NCBI RefSeq assembly: GCF_003716585.1
Contig: NZ_PTJO01000005.1
Location: 186,001 to 250,000, forward strand
DNA from: Corynebacterium alimapuense
GTDB taxonomy: Bacteria; Actinomycetota; Actinomycetes; Mycobacteriales; Mycobacteriaceae
Reading direction: 5' to 3'
Length of the DNA: 64,000 bases
The position numbers and the translations under genes are program-made. Below the pieces are notes generated by a model. It worked only from the letters and a program-made list of their open reading frames with translations, was not told the DNA's origin and did not search any database. Every line of letters begins with the position of its first letter. Position 1 is the first letter of the stretch. Positions 17,114-25,901 of the stretch are shown in pieces.

Positions 17114-18711
17114 TGGTCCTTTTCTGCTTCACAATCGGAGGTGGTGGGGGCTAGTGTTTCCGGGTCTAGCGGGATAAAACGCACGGTGGACCCTGGCGGG
17201 AGTTGTCCGGCGATGTCGAGGTCTTCGGCGATGACGGTGGCTACCACCGGATATCCGCCGGTGGTGGCGTGGTCACGGAGAAAAACCAACGGCAATCCAT
17301 TCGCAGGAACCTGGATGGATCCGGCGACGATACCTTCGCTGGGAAGTTCACCATCGAAAGACCGATCCAATTCCATTCCGGTAAGGCGTAGCCCGACCCG
17401 GTTGGATTCTCCGCTGACCTGCCAGTCTTGAGAGCACAGCGCAGCCATGCCTTCGTTAAACCAATCATCGCGTGGTCCTGGTACGCAGCGCAGTTCACCG
17501 TGGGTACTGCCCTGCTTTTTCGCTACTCGCAGTGGGTTAGCCACCGAGGCTCCTACTGTGCCTTGGGGCAAAAGTGCGCCGTTGAGATCTACACCGGCAT
17601 CTCTCAGCGGCACCGGTCCAAGTCCAGAAAGCAGATCAGTGGCCGCTGATCCCAGGGTTTGTTCTGCCACAAAGCCACCGCGTACGGAGACATAGGAGCG
17701 CAAGCCCGTGTTAGCTTCCCCAACTTCTAGGGTCTCGCCGGCGCTGATCCGCGCAGGGCTACCCAGGCTAAGAGGGCGATCGTTAATGCTGACGGTTGCT
17801 TGTGCTCCAGTGACGGCGACGACGGTATCTGCCAAGGCGCGCAATTTCAGCCCGCCGATGTTTTCTAGCACCGCTGCCGCGGAGTTATTTCCGACGGCCG
17901 CGTTGGCCGCGCGCGCCGATGCCTGATCGGCGGCGCCGGATTCAGCCACTCCAAGGTCGCCGTTTCCCGCTCGGCCCAGATCTTGAATGAGGGTGAGCAA
18001 TCCAGGGTCGGTGAGCTGCAGGATGGGCCGAGCGGGGACTTGGTGCTCAGCATGCTTAGTGGAGTGATCACTGATGTGGATGTGTTCGCGCACTGCTCGG
18101 TAATTAACCTGATCGCCAGGTGCCACCAGTGCGGGAGGATCTATCGTGCTATCCCACATCGGAGTCGTGGTGGTGCCGATCAGCTGCCAGCCTCCGGGAG
18201 ATTGTCGCGGATAGACTGCAGAAAAGTCCCCGGCGAGTGCGACGGCACCAGCGGGCACTGCGGTACGTGGGGAATCTCGGCGCGGCATAGTCAGCGCGTT
18301 GGCAGGGTTGGCCGGCACACAATAGCTAAATCCTGGGGCAAAGCCACCGAAGGCACCGACCCAATCAGTATCGGTATGCCACGCAATCAGGCTCTCCGGG
18401 CTCATTCCGACTAATTCGGCCGCTAGGCTCAGGTCTGCTCCGTCATAGACGACGTCGATGCTGACCTGCTTGGCCTGCTGTGAAAGCGCTGCGGCTGGAT
18501 TAAAAGTTCGGAGGCGCTGGGCAGCTTTTAGGGCTGAGCGTGGAGAATCCGTGCTCAGCAAAAGAGTGCGAGCAGCGGCGATGATATCGATCTGGCCAGG
18601 CAGTGGGCAGCGTGTTAATTCACTATGCCAGGCCATGACGCTTGCTAGATCCGGTAGATCAACCAGCACGCTGCGAGAGCCAATGGGTCTTATTAACGGA
18701 AGCTCTGTCAT
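17110..18711 (-). CDS. pxpBC: 5-oxoprolinase subunits PxpB and PxpC fused (KipI-KipA, AHS1-AHS2)
   Basis: 533 residues joining two proteins that are separate in E. coli and B. subtilis. Residues 1 to about 215 are AHS1/PxpB, with the conserved GFAPGFSYC. Residues about 230-525 are AHS2/PxpC, with LTDPGLLTLIQDLGR, the RAANAAVGN region and a PGPRDDWF segment. PxpB and PxpC act with PxpA in ATP-dependent hydrolysis of 5-oxoproline to L-glutamate. The start overlaps the end of pxpA by 4 nt and its end overlaps the biotin carboxylase gene by 4 nt, so all are coupled. Older annotations call these allophanate hydrolase subunits or KipI/KipA, but the linked pxpA argues for 5-oxoprolinase. Confidence 0.9.
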   Translation of the reverse strand: MTELPLIRPIGSRSVLVDLPDLASVMAWHSELTRCPLPGQIDIIAAARTLLLSTDSPRSALKAAQRLRTFNPAAALSQQAKQVSIDVVYDGADLSLAAELVGMSPESLIAWHTDTDWVGAFGGFAPGFSYCVPANPANALTMPRRDSPRTAVPAGAVALAGDFSAVYPRQSPGGWQLIGTTTTPMWDSTIDPPALVAPGDQVNYRAVREHIHISDHSTKHAEHQVPARPILQLTDPGLLTLIQDLGRAGNGDLGVAESGAADQASARAANAAVGNNSAAAVLENIGGLKLRALADTVVAVTGAQATVSINDRPLSLGSPARISAGETLEVGEANTGLRSYVSVRGGFVAEQTLGSAATDLLSGLGPVPLRDAGVDLNGALLPQGTVGASVANPLRVAKKQGSTHGELRCVPGPRDDWFNEGMAALCSQDWQVSGESNRVGLRLTGMELDRSFDGELPSEGIVAGSIQVPANGLPLVFLRDHATTGGYPVVATVIAEDLDIAGQLPPGSTVRFIPLDPETLAPTTSDCEAEKDQ

Positions 18712-19466
18712 AGGACGCTCCTAATTGAGACGCCCTCGGCAGCCAAGCGATCGACAATCGATTTAGTCATCGCGACCGAGCCTGGGGAATCACCGTGGAC
18801 GCACACCGAGGTGGCATCCACATTCAATAGGGTTCCATCCACCGCGGTGATTGTGCCTTCGGAGGCAATCTGCAGCACTCGATCCGCTACCTGGTCCGGA
18901 TCGCTGATCACTGCATCTGCTCGCTGACGAGAGACCAGTGTGCCATCGGGCTGGTAGTTACGATCAGCGAAGGCCTCAGCGATGACCTGCATTCCGGCCT
19001 TGTGCGCATAATCCATGGCCACTGCCCCAGGCAAGAGCATCACTGCTAGATCGGGGTCGAAGGCCCGGATGCCATCGATGACAGCCTGAGCTTGAACTTC
19101 GTGGTGGACGATGGCGTTGTAGAGCGCGCCATGAGGTTTGACGTAGCGGATAGTGGTGCCGTGTTTTCTCGACAATGCTTCGAGCGCACCGATTTGATAG
19201 AGCACTTCATCAGCTAGTTCGGTCGGTGCATAGTCCATGAATCGGCGACCGAAGCCGGCTGAGTCACGGTAGCCGACATGGGCGCCGACGGTGACTCCGC
19301 GCGCGACGGCAGACTCCACTGTTCGAGCAATATCATGGGGATCGCCGGCATGGAAGCCGCAGGCAATGTTCGCGCTCGAGACGAGTTTAATCATCGAGGC
19401 ATCGTCGGCCACCGGGTTTCCGGCGGTGGTCTCGCCAAGGTCGGCGTTGAGGTCGATGGTTACCAT
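18708..19466 (-). CDS. pxpA: 5-oxoprolinase subunit PxpA (LamB/YcsF family)
   Basis: 252 residues. The ATG at 19466 gives the canonical start MVTIDLNADLGE and has AGAAGGAG 7 nt upstream. An in-frame ATG 34 codons earlier would cover the operator, so it is rejected. Family marks are the NADLGE opening, NIACGFHAGDP (about residues 41-51) and RYVKPHGALYN. PxpA is the metal-dependent TIM-barrel-like subunit of bacterial 5-oxoprolinase, which returns spontaneously formed or scavenged pyroglutamate to glutamate. First gene of the operon pxpA-pxpBC-biotin carboxylase-gntR. Confidence 0.93.
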   Translation of the reverse strand: MVTIDLNADLGETTAGNPVADDASMIKLVSSANIACGFHAGDPHDIARTVESAVARGVTVGAHVGYRDSAGFGRRFMDYAPTELADEVLYQIGALEALSRKHGTTIRYVKPHGALYNAIVHHEVQAQAVIDGIRAFDPDLAVMLLPGAVAMDYAHKAGMQVIAEAFADRNYQPDGTLVSRQRADAVISDPDQVADRVLQIASEGTITAVDGTLLNVDATSVCVHGDSPGSVAMTKSIVDRLAAEGVSIRSVL

Positions 19467-19481
19467 CTCGCACTCCTTCTC

Positions 19482-19498
19482 AGATTGTTGAACAATCT
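19482..19498. promoter_or_regulatory. GntR/FadR-type operator palindrome (copy 2, pxpA)
   Basis: AGATTGTTGAACAATCT is a perfect 17-bp inverted repeat with a central G. It lies between the pxpA ribosome-binding site and a candidate promoter, at the expected transcription start. The 13-bp core is the same as at 12579-12591 apart from the central base. Confidence 0.7.
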
Positions 19499-19500
19499 TC

Positions 19501-19529
19501 AGTGTAGCGAGATAAACCCCCGGAGTGAA
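19501..19529 (-). promoter_or_regulatory. Candidate promoter of the pxpA operon
   Basis: On the minus strand TTCACT (19529-19524) and TACACT (19506-19501) are separated by 17 nt. The predicted start of transcription falls inside the palindrome at 19482-19498. Confidence 0.45.
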
Positions 19530-19665
19530 GGGGGTCATAGATATTTCTTGGCTACCCCTACCCCACATTCCTCGCCAGATCTTCCGAATCTAGCGTGGGT
19601 TGCAGGCTTAGGTGACAAGCATGCAAGGTCCAACCAGCACGATGATTTTTAGCCCTACGCTTTCG

Positions 19666-20433
19666 TTAAGCCTGCAGCTCATGGCTCAAAGTCTCTAGCT
19701 CTCCTCCACCAGCCATCTGCGAGGTCAGCTCTTCGAGTGAGACTTCTTCCACGGTGGCATCGAGTACCTGATTACCTAGGTTGAGCAGGATGAATCGGTT
19801 GCCCACCAAGTAGGCATGATGCGGATTATGAGTAATGAAAATGACCCCAATACCGCGGTCACGAGCTACGGCAATAAAGCGCAGCACCATGCCAGATTGC
19901 TTGACTCCCAATGCTGCGGTGGGCTCATCCAAAATGAGCACTCGGGCACCGAAATAGATTGCGCGGGCGATAGCCACTACCTGACGCTGTCCGCCGGAAA
20001 GGGAATCCACGGGAACGTCAACATTGCGTAAGTCAATGCCCATTTCTCGGAGCTGCCGGTCCGCGATGTCTTTCATCTCTTGTTCTTTGAGCCGGCCCAA
20101 TAGTCCGGTGAGTTCCTGACCGAGGAAAAAGTTACGCCACACACTCATCTGCCCCACCACTGCTAGATCTTGGTAGACAGTCGCAATACCGGCATTGAGG
20201 GCATCTCTGGGGGAGCTAAACTCCACCGGTTCCCCAGCGACATACATCTGTCCGCTCGAGGGCGCATGCAACCCAGCTAGCACCTTGATGAGAGTGGATT
20301 TTCCCGCACCATTGTCCCCCAGCACGCACGTGACTGCGCCAGCATCCACCGAAAGTGATATCTCCTTGAGCGCATGGAAGGCACCATAGTTTTTGGAGAT
20401 ATCCTCCAAGCGGATTAATTCCTGCCCACTCAT
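19666..20433 (-). CDS. Sugar ABC transporter ATP-binding protein (FrcA/RbsA-like, single domain)
   Basis: 255 residues with one nucleotide-binding domain: Walker A GDNGAGKS (about residue 38), signature LSGGQRQ, Walker [13 protein letters not shown] and the H-loop ITHNPHH. Ribose transporters usually have a tandem-domain ATPase; a single domain is the FrcA (fructose) type and would act as a homodimer. It overlaps the permease gene by 4 nt and is the last gene of a binding protein-permease-ATPase operon. The substrate is probably a pentose, hexose or related polyol, not decidable here. Confidence 0.9.
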   Translation of the reverse strand: MSGQELIRLEDISKNYGAFHALKEISLSVDAGAVTCVLGDNGAGKSTLIKVLAGLHAPSSGQMYVAGEPVEFSSPRDALNAGIATVYQDLAVVGQMSVWRNFFLGQELTGLLGRLKEQEMKDIADRQLREMGIDLRNVDVPVDSLSGGQRQVVAIARAIYFGARVLILDEPTAALGVKQSGMVLRFIAVARDRGIGVIFITHNPHHAYLVGNRFILLNLGNQVLDATVEEVSLEELTSQMAGGGELETLSHELQA

Positions 20434-21470
20434 GAACGCTCCTGGTTGAATTTAGCGAAACGATTATTGGTAATCACGGCAAAGAGCAGCATCGCGCCGA
20501 GGAAGAACTTGAACCAATCGGGATTCCACCCGGCATAGACAATGCCCTGGTTAGTCATCCCGAAAATCAGCGCGCCGATTCCGGTGCCAATGACGGTGCC
20601 GCGGCCGCCGGTCATGGCACAGCCACCGATAACTGCGGCGATGATGTAGAGGAACTCATTGCCCACACCCTGGCCTGCTTGGATGGAGTCGAACATAAAT
20701 AGGTTATGCATGCCGACAAACCACGCTGCGAAACCAACAAACATAAACAAGGTGATCTTGACGCGCTTGACCGGAACACCGACCGCGCGGGAGGCCTCTT
20801 CATCGCCTCCCACGGCAAAAATCCAATTGCCAAACCGGGTCTTGTAGAGCAACCAGCTACCCAGCCCAATAAATAGTAGCCACCAAAACACCGTGATTCG
20901 GACGTTAACTCCGAAGATCGGGATGCTGCTGGCAAAGACCGCCTGAGCGGAGGAAAAACCCTCCATATCGGAGATAATCGGAGTAGCCACCTGCCCGGTA
21001 ATCAGTTTGGTCACCGCCAGGTTGAGCCCTTGGAGCATGAGAAATGCTGCCAAGGTGATCAAGAAGGAAGCGATCTTGGTTCGAACCACTAGGTAGCCGT
21101 TGAGAAAGCCGATTCCGAGGGAGATTCCCAGTGCGAGCAAGGCGCCAACCCACGAGTTGAGCCACAGGTTGTAGTTGAGCATCGTCGCAGCCAAGGCTGC
21201 AGTGGTCACAGCTACGCCGGAGGATAGATCAAACTCATTTCCGATCATCAACAGCCCCACGGCTATCGCCATAATCCCAATGGTTGAGCTGGCATAAAGC
21301 ACCGTGGCGAAGGCGTCCCAGGACCGAAATGCCGGCGCGACGATCATAAAGAGCACGAAAATAATCAGTGCACCTAGGAGGCTGGCCAATTCAGGCCGAC
21401 GGCTCAGCGCTGTCAATTGCTCAAGGACTGGCCGTGGGTTGGCCTTCGGAGATGTCTCTGTCGCACTCAT
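20430..21470 (-). CDS. Sugar ABC transporter permease (FrcC/RbsC-like)
   Basis: A 346-residue integral membrane protein with about eight to ten hydrophobic helices. It contains the family stretch [12 protein letters not shown] and the loop [18 protein letters not shown], which is the ATPase-contacting EAA-like region of the BPD_transp_2 family. It would form a homodimeric channel with the ATPase encoded downstream. It overlaps the genes on both sides by 4 nt, so the three are co-translated. Confidence 0.9.
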   Translation of the reverse strand: MSATETSPKANPRPVLEQLTALSRRPELASLLGALIIFVLFMIVAPAFRSWDAFATVLYASSTIGIMAIAVGLLMIGNEFDLSSGVAVTTAALAATMLNYNLWLNSWVGALLALGISLGIGFLNGYLVVRTKIASFLITLAAFLMLQGLNLAVTKLITGQVATPIISDMEGFSSAQAVFASSIPIFGVNVRITVFWWLLFIGLGSWLLYKTRFGNWIFAVGGDEEASRAVGVPVKRVKITLFMFVGFAAWFVGMHNLFMFDSIQAGQGVGNEFLYIIAAVIGGCAMTGGRGTVIGTGIGALIFGMTNQGIVYAGWNPDWFKFFLGAMLLFAVITNNRFAKFNQERS

Positions 21471-22477
21471 CGAAGACCGTCCTTGGCTGCCTCAGCAATA
21501 GTCTCGACGTTGGTGGAGTCAATAAAACTCGGGCCGGTAAAGACCGGCTGGCCGCCGCCGACGGTGCTGCCGTTGCGGTGGGCAAGCCAGATCGCATCCA
21601 CCGCCAGGTAGCCCTGCAGGTAGGGCTGTTGGTCGATCGCCCATTGAATCTCACCATCACGAACGGCATCGACCAATTGGGAGTTGGTATCAAAGGTCGC
21701 GATTTGGGCCGCGGATCCCGATGCCTGAACTGATTCAACGGCAGTCAGTGCCACCGGGGTAACCAGACCCATGACCCAGTCGATCGACTGATCTTGAGAG
21801 AGCTTGGCCTGCAGGGTGGACTGCACAGAGGTCAGGTCCATTCCGTTGACGTAAATTGTCTCCAATTCGGCGGTACCGGCTAGTCCTTCTTCGACTCCGG
21901 CACAACGGTCTTCCTGCGTGGAATTGCCCTGCTCATGAATCACACACAGCACATGTTGCGCCCCGTCTTGGGCCAAGCGCTCGCCCGCTTGAGTACCGGC
22001 CAGGCTTTCCGATTGTCCGAAAAAGCCGCTGAGCCCAAACTCTTGGTAGCGATCCATGCCAGCGTTAAGCCCTACCGTTGGGATACCTGCCTCGACAGCT
22101 TGCTGAGCAACCGGCCCGAGAGCATCCGCGTTGGGCATGGTGACGGCTAAGCCATCAACCTCGGCGTCAATGGCCGATTGAATGAGGTTGGCTTGATTCG
22201 GCGTTTGTGGGTCAGCTGAGTAACGCAGCTCAATATTGCTTTTACGAGCGGCGTCTTCAGCCCCCTGGCGGACTAAGTCCCAAAAGGTGTCCCCTGGTGC
22301 GCCGTGGCTCACCATCGCGACCACGATGCGTGGCGTATCGACGGTCCCGCCGCCTTCCCCGCCCGCACTATCACGGGGGGCTCCTCCGGTGGCAGAGCAA
22401 CCGGTCAGCACCAAGGCTGCGCTCAGAGTTGCGGCAAGGGCTGACAACAGTCTGCGAGAAGTCTGAAAGCGTTTCAC
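21467..22477 (-). CDS. Sugar ABC transporter substrate-binding lipoprotein
   Basis: 336 residues beginning with a GTG. The N-terminus MKRFQTSRRLL plus a hydrophobic stretch ends in the lipobox LTGC (lipidated Cys about residue 27), followed by a Gly/Ser-rich linker. The mature part is a type I periplasmic-binding fold of the ribose/fructose class (DTFWDLVRQGAEDAA, IQSAIDAEVDGLAVTMPNADAL, GIPTVGLNAG). It delivers sugar to the permease and ATPase encoded downstream. No clear ribosome-binding site precedes the GTG. Confidence 0.9.
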   Translation of the reverse strand: MKRFQTSRRLLSALAATLSAALVLTGCSATGGAPRDSAGGEGGGTVDTPRIVVAMVSHGAPGDTFWDLVRQGAEDAARKSNIELRYSADPQTPNQANLIQSAIDAEVDGLAVTMPNADALGPVAQQAVEAGIPTVGLNAGMDRYQEFGLSGFFGQSESLAGTQAGERLAQDGAQHVLCVIHEQGNSTQEDRCAGVEEGLAGTAELETIYVNGMDLTSVQSTLQAKLSQDQSIDWVMGLVTPVALTAVESVQASGSAAQIATFDTNSQLVDAVRDGEIQWAIDQQPYLQGYLAVDAIWLAHRNGSTVGGGQPVFTGPSFIDSTNVETIAEAAKDGLR

Positions 22478-22570
22478 TCAACAGAGTCAACGCAGGTCAC
22501 GACAACAAGTCAAACTAACTCTGCCCGTTCAGAATCGATTAAGACGGTCTCTGCTGCACTGATAGAACAA

Positions 22571-22622
22571 ACCCCGCCTATCGATGCCCACCTTCAGCAG
22601 GGCGAGCGTCGATAAGCGGGGT
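22571..22622 (-). terminator. Terminator after the trimethylamine-monooxygenase-like gene
   Basis: ACCCCGC and TATCGA pair with TCGATA and GCGGGGT across a long stem with one mismatch, 30 nt beyond the stop of the minus-strand flavoprotein gene. On that strand it is followed by the T-rich GTTTGTTCT. Confidence 0.6.
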
Positions 22623-22651
22623 GTGTCTATCACAAACCTAGAAATCAGGAT

Positions 22652-24025
22652 CTAGACGCTAGTGGCCCCGGACTCAGCTGACTCCGGAACAGCCAAGTAC
22701 GTCGCCAGACTGTCATCGAGCGCATCCAGCCACTCGGTGTGGTGCTGAGCTGCCATGGTGCCGGTGAGCACGGAAGGGTAAACGGCGTTGCGGTAGCCCA
22801 TAATGTCGCGCTTTTTATCATGTGTCCAAGACTTGAGAATATCGGCGACCTCGACCAAATCGAACATCGGGTAATCGGTCTGCTCGATGAGCTTACGGAC
22901 GTAATCGCATTGGAAATCAATGTCATCGTCCTTGCCCGACAGAGCTAGGAAACGATCCTTCCACTGATCCATGTGCGCACGCTGGGTCGCAGCATCGGGC
23001 AGCTCGATACGGCCAAGGATGATATCGCGAACGAACCAAGCCTGGGCATCGAACATGTTGAAGGTCAACCACTGATCTTGAGCGCCGAGGTAGAACAGCT
23101 TGTTATTGGCCTCAGAGACCACGCCCTCATAAAGGTGATCTGGGTAGATCGTGTTCGGCGAATCCAACGCCAGATCAGAGGGCAGGAATGGGTAGTGGTG
23201 CAGGTAGCCGGTGCACAGAATAATGGCATCGAACTCCTTGGAGACTCCATTGCTGAAGTACACAGTGGAGCCGTCGATGTGATCGACCAAGGGCTGCTCG
23301 TCAATGCCTTCCGGCCACTGGTAGCCCATCGGCTGGGTCCGGTAGCTCATGGTCACCGAACGCGCACCCATTTTATAGGCCTGCGATCCGATATCCTCGG
23401 CAGAGTAGCTCGCACCGATCATCAGCACGTCTTTGTCTGCGAAGCTCTCAGCACCGCGGAAATCATGGGCGTGGTTGATGACCCCGGGGAAGGTCTCAAC
23501 GCCATCGAAGTCCGGAACATTGGGGAAGGTGAAGTGGCCCGAGCCGACGACAACGTAGTCGAAGGTATTCGACTCAGTTTTGCCGGTCCGCAGGTCTTCT
23601 ACCGTCACGGTGAACAGCTCGGTGTCCTCGTTGTAGTCAACCCAACGCACGACGGTAGAAAAGCGCACCATCTTCTTGACATCCGACTGCTGAACTCGGC
23701 CGTTGATGTAATCCCACAGCACCTCGCGGGGCGGGTAGGAAGAAATTGGCTTCCCGAAATGCTCATCAAACGTGTAATCAGCGAATTCTAGAACTTCTTT
23801 CGGCCCATTCGACCAGAGATTGCGATACATGCTGGAGTGAACCGGCTCGCCATAGCGGTCCGTACCGGTGCGCCAGCTGTAGTTCCACTGCCCGCCCCAG
23901 TCATCCTGCTTTTCAAAACAGACGATCTCTGGGATCTCCTGCCCCTTCTTCTGGGCGGACTCAAAGGCCCTCAACTGGGCCATGCCACTGGGGCCTGCTC
24001 CGATAATCGCAACGCTCTTGCTCAA
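22652..24025 (-). CDS. tmm: Flavin-containing monooxygenase, trimethylamine monooxygenase (Tmm)-like
   Basis: About 457 residues. FAD-binding GAGPSG lies at the N-terminus, the FMO-type segment FPGVINHAHDFR in the middle, and an NADPH-binding GASYSAEDIG follows. The stretches CTGYLHHYPFLPSDL and TFNMFDAQAWFVRDI closely resemble bacterial Tmm, which oxidises trimethylamine to its N-oxide using NADPH and O2. TTG at 24025 has GGAGAGG just upstream; an in-frame GTG at 24043 would add six residues. It is a single-gene unit with its own terminator. No TMA or TMAO transporter or demethylase genes are beside it, so the exact amine or sulfur substrate stays open. Confidence 0.82.
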   Translation of the reverse strand: MSKSVAIIGAGPSGMAQLRAFESAQKKGQEIPEIVCFEKQDDWGGQWNYSWRTGTDRYGEPVHSSMYRNLWSNGPKEVLEFADYTFDEHFGKPISSYPPREVLWDYINGRVQQSDVKKMVRFSTVVRWVDYNEDTELFTVTVEDLRTGKTESNTFDYVVVGSGHFTFPNVPDFDGVETFPGVINHAHDFRGAESFADKDVLMIGASYSAEDIGSQAYKMGARSVTMSYRTQPMGYQWPEGIDEQPLVDHIDGSTVYFSNGVSKEFDAIILCTGYLHHYPFLPSDLALDSPNTIYPDHLYEGVVSEANNKLFYLGAQDQWLTFNMFDAQAWFVRDIILGRIELPDAATQRAHMDQWKDRFLALSGKDDDIDFQCDYVRKLIEQTDYPMFDLVEVADILKSWTHDKKRDIMGYRNAVYPSVLTGTMAAQHHTEWLDALDDSLATYLAVPESAESGATSV

Positions 24026-24567
24026 ACGTACCTCTCCGGCCACAAGGGCCTTAATCTCCGTCGCGTGGCGGAGCAGGGCGTGTAATCAATCCAACGCCGA
24101 GCCACACACCACGCGGATTTTTCGGACATACTCACTGCCACTCACAGGCCAGCACACGAGGTTATCCTCATGCCGGCCCGGACAGGGGCGCCACCAGATA
24201 GCGGCACATTTTCCGAAAAACTCTCGTCCTATGTACATAGTCATGACCTTCGGATGCGCCAAAACCACATCACGGGCAGACCGAAAGACTGCTCCCGCCA
24301 CGCTTAAATCCCTCGAGAAAATTCTCGGGGCATAAGAGGCAGAAACGACCATCATTTAAGGTGCGCCACAACGGGAAAACCCGCGCTACGCCTTTCGATC
24401 AGATCCATTCCCAAGTTCCAACATTAACATTTCCTGCCATCAAACAGATAATTCTTCGGCAACCAATCTCAGCCGAAACGGCTATCTAGATAGCGCTACT
24501 ACCGGGCATAATCTGTCATAAGCGCTCACTAATGAGCACATGCTTGGACACGGAATGGACTCTCCAC
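24026..24567. other. Long non-coding gap with two inverted repeats
   Basis: About 520 nt between the flavoprotein gene start and the MFS gene stop. I see no supported gene. It contains a 14-bp perfect palindrome (24481-24494) and a hairpin GCTCA-CTAA-TGAGC (24524-24537), 30 nt beyond the MFS stop, which may help end that transcript. The flavoprotein promoter should lie here, but no convincing -35/-10 pair was found. Confidence 0.5.
24481..24494. repeat. Perfect 14-bp palindrome
   Basis: GCTATCTAGATAGC is identical to its reverse complement. It lies about 450 nt upstream of the flavoprotein gene and could be a regulator-binding site. No function is assigned. Confidence 0.4.
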
Positions 24568-25797
24568 CTAGCTTGCCGGCTCTGTTGATACCGGATTAAC
24601 TTCTAAGCTCTCCCGACCCAAGCTCCATACCGCTGCGGCCACTAGACCAATAACCCCACAGAGCAGGAAACCGACCTGGAAGCCATAGGCTTGCGCGACC
24701 ATTCCGATAATGATCGGCCCGGTAATCGCACCTAAATCCTGACTCATCTGAAAATTGGCCAGGACCTTGCCGCCTGAGCGTTCACGACCAATAACATCGG
24801 CCAACACCGCTTGCTGGGCTGGATTGAGCAGGCCAGATCCTGCCCCAGCTAAGGCAGAGAGAATCAGCAGCGACCAATATCCTTCGGAAAACCCTAGTGC
24901 GCCGGTAAACACTGCATTGACCACTAAACCAGTCATCACCATGGGTTTGCGTCCAATGGTGTCTGCCAATCGTCCAGAAAACTGCAGCATAACCGCATTT
25001 CCAGCAGCAAAGGCTGCCATGGCCAGACCTGCGATCGCGCCACCGTGGTGAAATATTGCGGCGGCAAACAAGGGCAGGGTGGCCACCCGCACTCCAAAGT
25101 TGATCCAGCCATGAGCAAACCCGGAGACCAGAATTGACCGGTAGGCGCTATCCCGGATAGCCACTCTAAAGGTCAATGGCGGTTGGGTGTTGCGATGCAG
25201 TCCCGCATTGTCGGTATGTCGTGGCATCTTCCACCAGACGACAAAAGCTGCCATTGCCACGGCTACTCCGTAGATAACAAAGGGCGCCCGCATTCCCAAC
25301 GTGGACAAAACTGCGCCAATAACGGGACCAATGACGTTGCCCACGAGGAAGGCGGTGCCATAAACGGCAGAGGCCCGCCCTCTTCCTGATGGCGGGGCAA
25401 GCTTGACGATAAGCCCCATCGCAGAGACCGTAAACATCGTGGAACCGATGCCAGCGATACCGCGCAGCAGCAGGATGTGCCAGTAGGCCTGCGCTCCAGC
25501 GACCAACGCAGTTGCAATGGCCACTGTAAGCAAACCAGTGAGATAGACCTTGCGGGAACCAAGTGCATCGACCAGGCGTCCAGATACCGGGGCAAAAACC
25601 AACCGCGAAGCCGCAAAGATAGAAATTACTGCTCCGGCAGCGGCCATCGAGACATCGAAGCTCACCGCAAACTGAGGAATAATAGGCGCTACCAGGCCAT
25701 ACCCTAAGGCGATAATAAACGCGGCGGCCACGAGGACCCAGATTTCGGTGGGCAGTGTGGGCGTTGCCGAGCGTTGCTTTTTGGTCATAACTCTCAT
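24568..25797 (-). CDS. MFS transporter (DHA1-type drug/metabolite exporter)
   Basis: 409 residues with about twelve hydrophobic helices. The loop 2-3 signature GRLVDALGSRKV and its second-half repeat GRLADTIGRKPM are the MFS antiporter hallmark. Motif C-like glycine-rich GNVIGPVIGAVL in helix 5 points to a proton-driven exporter. The ATG at 25797 has GGAGGGG about 10 nt upstream. The adjacent divergent gene and the palindrome between them suggest local control. The exported compound cannot be told from sequence. Confidence 0.85.
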   Translation of the reverse strand: MRVMTKKQRSATPTLPTEIWVLVAAAFIIALGYGLVAPIIPQFAVSFDVSMAAAGAVISIFAASRLVFAPVSGRLVDALGSRKVYLTGLLTVAIATALVAGAQAYWHILLLRGIAGIGSTMFTVSAMGLIVKLAPPSGRGRASAVYGTAFLVGNVIGPVIGAVLSTLGMRAPFVIYGVAVAMAAFVVWWKMPRHTDNAGLHRNTQPPLTFRVAIRDSAYRSILVSGFAHGWINFGVRVATLPLFAAAIFHHGGAIAGLAMAAFAAGNAVMLQFSGRLADTIGRKPMVMTGLVVNAVFTGALGFSEGYWSLLILSALAGAGSGLLNPAQQAVLADVIGRERSGGKVLANFQMSQDLGAITGPIIIGMVAQAYGFQVGFLLCGVIGLVAAAVWSLGRESLEVNPVSTEPAS

Positions 25798-25850
25798 CAG
25801 ACTAATCCCCTCCCCTCAGATGAGTGAACATCGGTAGCAATCGCACGCAT

Positions 25851-25867
25851 GTTCGATAGAATCGAAC
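25851..25867. promoter_or_regulatory. Inverted repeat in the MFS/hypothetical divergent region
   Basis: GTTCGAT-AGA-ATCGAAC has perfect 7-bp arms. It covers the -35 position of the TAGACT promoter of the plus-strand gene and lies 54 nt upstream of the MFS start. It could serve both genes as an operator. Arm order is opposite to the corynebacterial LexA box. Confidence 0.45.
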
Positions 25868-25888
25868 GTATGTGTTACTTCAATTCTC

Positions 25889-25894
25889 TAGACT
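25889..25894 (+). promoter_or_regulatory. -10 element of a probably leaderless gene
   Basis: TAGACT is followed by 7 nt and then ATG at 25902, the spacing expected when transcription begins at the start codon. Confidence 0.45.
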
Positions 25895-25901
25895 GCCAAT
25901 C

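Noticed and set aside
18708..19568. Longer form of pxpA beginning at 19568
   Set aside because: It would place the operator and promoter inside the coding sequence; the ATG at 19466 has a strong ribosome-binding site and the family's normal N-terminus.
22973..23791. A 272-codon plus-strand frame opposite the flavoprotein gene
   Set aside because: It lies wholly inside the well-supported monooxygenase gene and shows no domain.
24086..24355. An 89-codon minus-strand frame in the 520-nt gap
   Set aside because: No ribosome-binding site, atypical composition and no recognisable motif; treated as non-coding.
25851..25867. LexA/SOS box
   Set aside because: The half-site order is reversed compared with the corynebacterial SOS box (TCGAAC...GTTCGA) and the arms are GTTCGAT/ATCGAAC; kept only as an unassigned palindrome.
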